The position numbers and the translations under genes were made by a program. The notes beneath the pieces were generated by a model, which was not told the origin of the DNA, did not search any database, and saw only the letters and a list, made by a program, of their open reading frames with translations. From Deltaproteobacteria bacterium (lineage in GTDB: Bacteria > Chloroflexota > Dehalococcoidia > Dehalococcoidales > BS750m-G39): a stretch of DNA of 6,618 bases. Numbering within the stretch: the first letter of the stretch is position 1; every line of letters starts with the position of its first letter. Below, piece by piece: positions 6,373-6,618 of this stretch. The stretch is from the NCBI GenBank assembly GCA_013202445.1, contig JABMRW010000030.1, positions 1 to 6,618 of the forward strand, written 5' to 3'.

Positions 6373-6618
6373 GCTTCTGCCTCCTTGGCTTCATCCTTAG
6401 CTTTATCGTCAGGCGTGAAAATAAGCGGTTTGCCGATTTCCATGCCTTCCGGCAGCTCAGTGCCCTCTCCCATAGCCGTCGCATCGCCGGCCTTGCCTTC
6501 GATGACGGCATCGGCGATTTTACTGCATATCAGCTTGATGGCTCTGATGGCATCGTCGTTGGCGGGGATGATGTGGTCAATATTGGCCGGGTTGCAGTTG
6601 GTATCAACTATGGCTACC
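6369..6618 (-). CDS. rpsB: 30S ribosomal protein S2, C-terminal part (5' end outside window)
   Basis: S2 is a structural protein of the small ribosomal subunit that sits at the head-body junction near S1 and is needed for translation initiation. The visible 82 codons begin at 6617 and run to a TGA stop at 6371-6369. The first residues, VAIVDTNCNP, followed by a stretch ending in IPANDDAIRAI and then KLICSKIADAVIEG, match the conserved C-terminal core of bacterial S2. After the core comes a tail of about 40 residues, rich in acidic residues and lysine and ending in AKEAEA, which is typically variable and disordered in this family. Its last codons also encode the tsf Shine-Dalgarno sequence, and its stop overlaps the tsf start by 4 nt. 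In many bacteria S2 represses its own rpsB-tsf messenger from a 5' leader; that region is not in the window. Identification is firm despite the truncation at the window edge. Confidence 0.96.
   Translation of the reverse strand, partial: VAIVDTNCNPANIDHIIPANDDAIRAIKLICSKIADAVIEGKAGDATAMGEGTELPEGMEIGKPLIFTPDDKAKDEAKEAEA
6380..6386 (-). promoter_or_regulatory. Shine-Dalgarno sequence of tsf
   Basis: The minus strand reads AAGGAGG, a perfect anti-16S match, with a 7-nt spacer before the TTG at 6372. It lies inside the rpsB coding tail (codons for Lys-Glu-Ala). It decides the tsf start in favour of the TTG over the internal ATG at codon 7, and it is the strongest ribosome binding site in the window. 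Confidence 0.9.

Noticed and set aside
6284..6511. Minus-strand open frame bridging rpsB and tsf in another frame
   Set aside because: It is out of frame with the clear S2 C-terminus and the EF-Ts start, and its product is basic with no recognisable domain.
1..6618. A novel defence, mobile or metabolic system in the window
   Set aside because: Every base outside small junctions belongs to nine recognisable housekeeping genes in a known order. No orphan gene, repeat array or composition break was seen.

Overview
The window is a single co-directional gene block. All nine genes read on the minus strand, so transcription runs from high to low coordinates. In transcription order they are rpsB (3' end only), tsf, pyrH, frr, uppS, cdsA, dxr, rseP and ispG (5' part only). 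I see no tRNA, rRNA, mobile element, CRISPR array, long repeat or intergenic stretch over 48 bases. The promoter and any leader regulation lie beyond the right edge, upstream of rpsB.

The layout is the widespread bacterial rpsB-tsf-pyrH-frr-uppS-cdsA-dxr-rseP-ispG order, known from Firmicutes and from Dehalococcoidia (Chloroflexota). The very short EF-Ts (168 aa against 283 in E. coli), the GC-rich third positions and the uninterrupted run down to ispG suggest an uncultured or little-studied Dehalococcoidia-type Chloroflexota. This is an inference from gene order and protein style. A ribosomal or marker-protein phylogeny would settle it.

Right part (about 4573-6618): ribosomal protein S2, elongation factor Ts, UMP kinase and ribosome recycling factor, covering translation and pyrimidine nucleotide supply. 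Left part (1-4524): undecaprenyl diphosphate synthase, CDP-diacylglycerol synthase, DXP reductoisomerase, site-2 protease and IspG, covering envelope lipids. Dxr and IspG are steps 2 and 6 (second and penultimate to IspH) of the MEP pathway that makes IPP/DMAPP. UppS condenses IPP into the C55 carrier for cell-wall polymers. CdsA makes the CDP-DAG precursor of phospholipids. RseP is a membrane protease that fits envelope stress signalling.

The genes are packed very tightly. Three junctions are 4-nt stop/start overlaps that use three different start codons (TTGA at rpsB/tsf, GTGA at dxr/rseP, ATGA at rseP/ispG). One is a TAATG overlap (tsf/pyrH), one has a 1-nt gap (pyrH/frr), one a 7-nt gap (uppS/cdsA) and one a 13-nt overlap (cdsA/dxr). 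Only frr/uppS has a real gap, of 48 nt. This points to strong translational coupling. All key catalytic motifs checked are present and I found no frameshift. It is an ordinary housekeeping region. I found no undescribed system, and the points listed under findings are small-scale ones about start sites, gene junctions and protein size.
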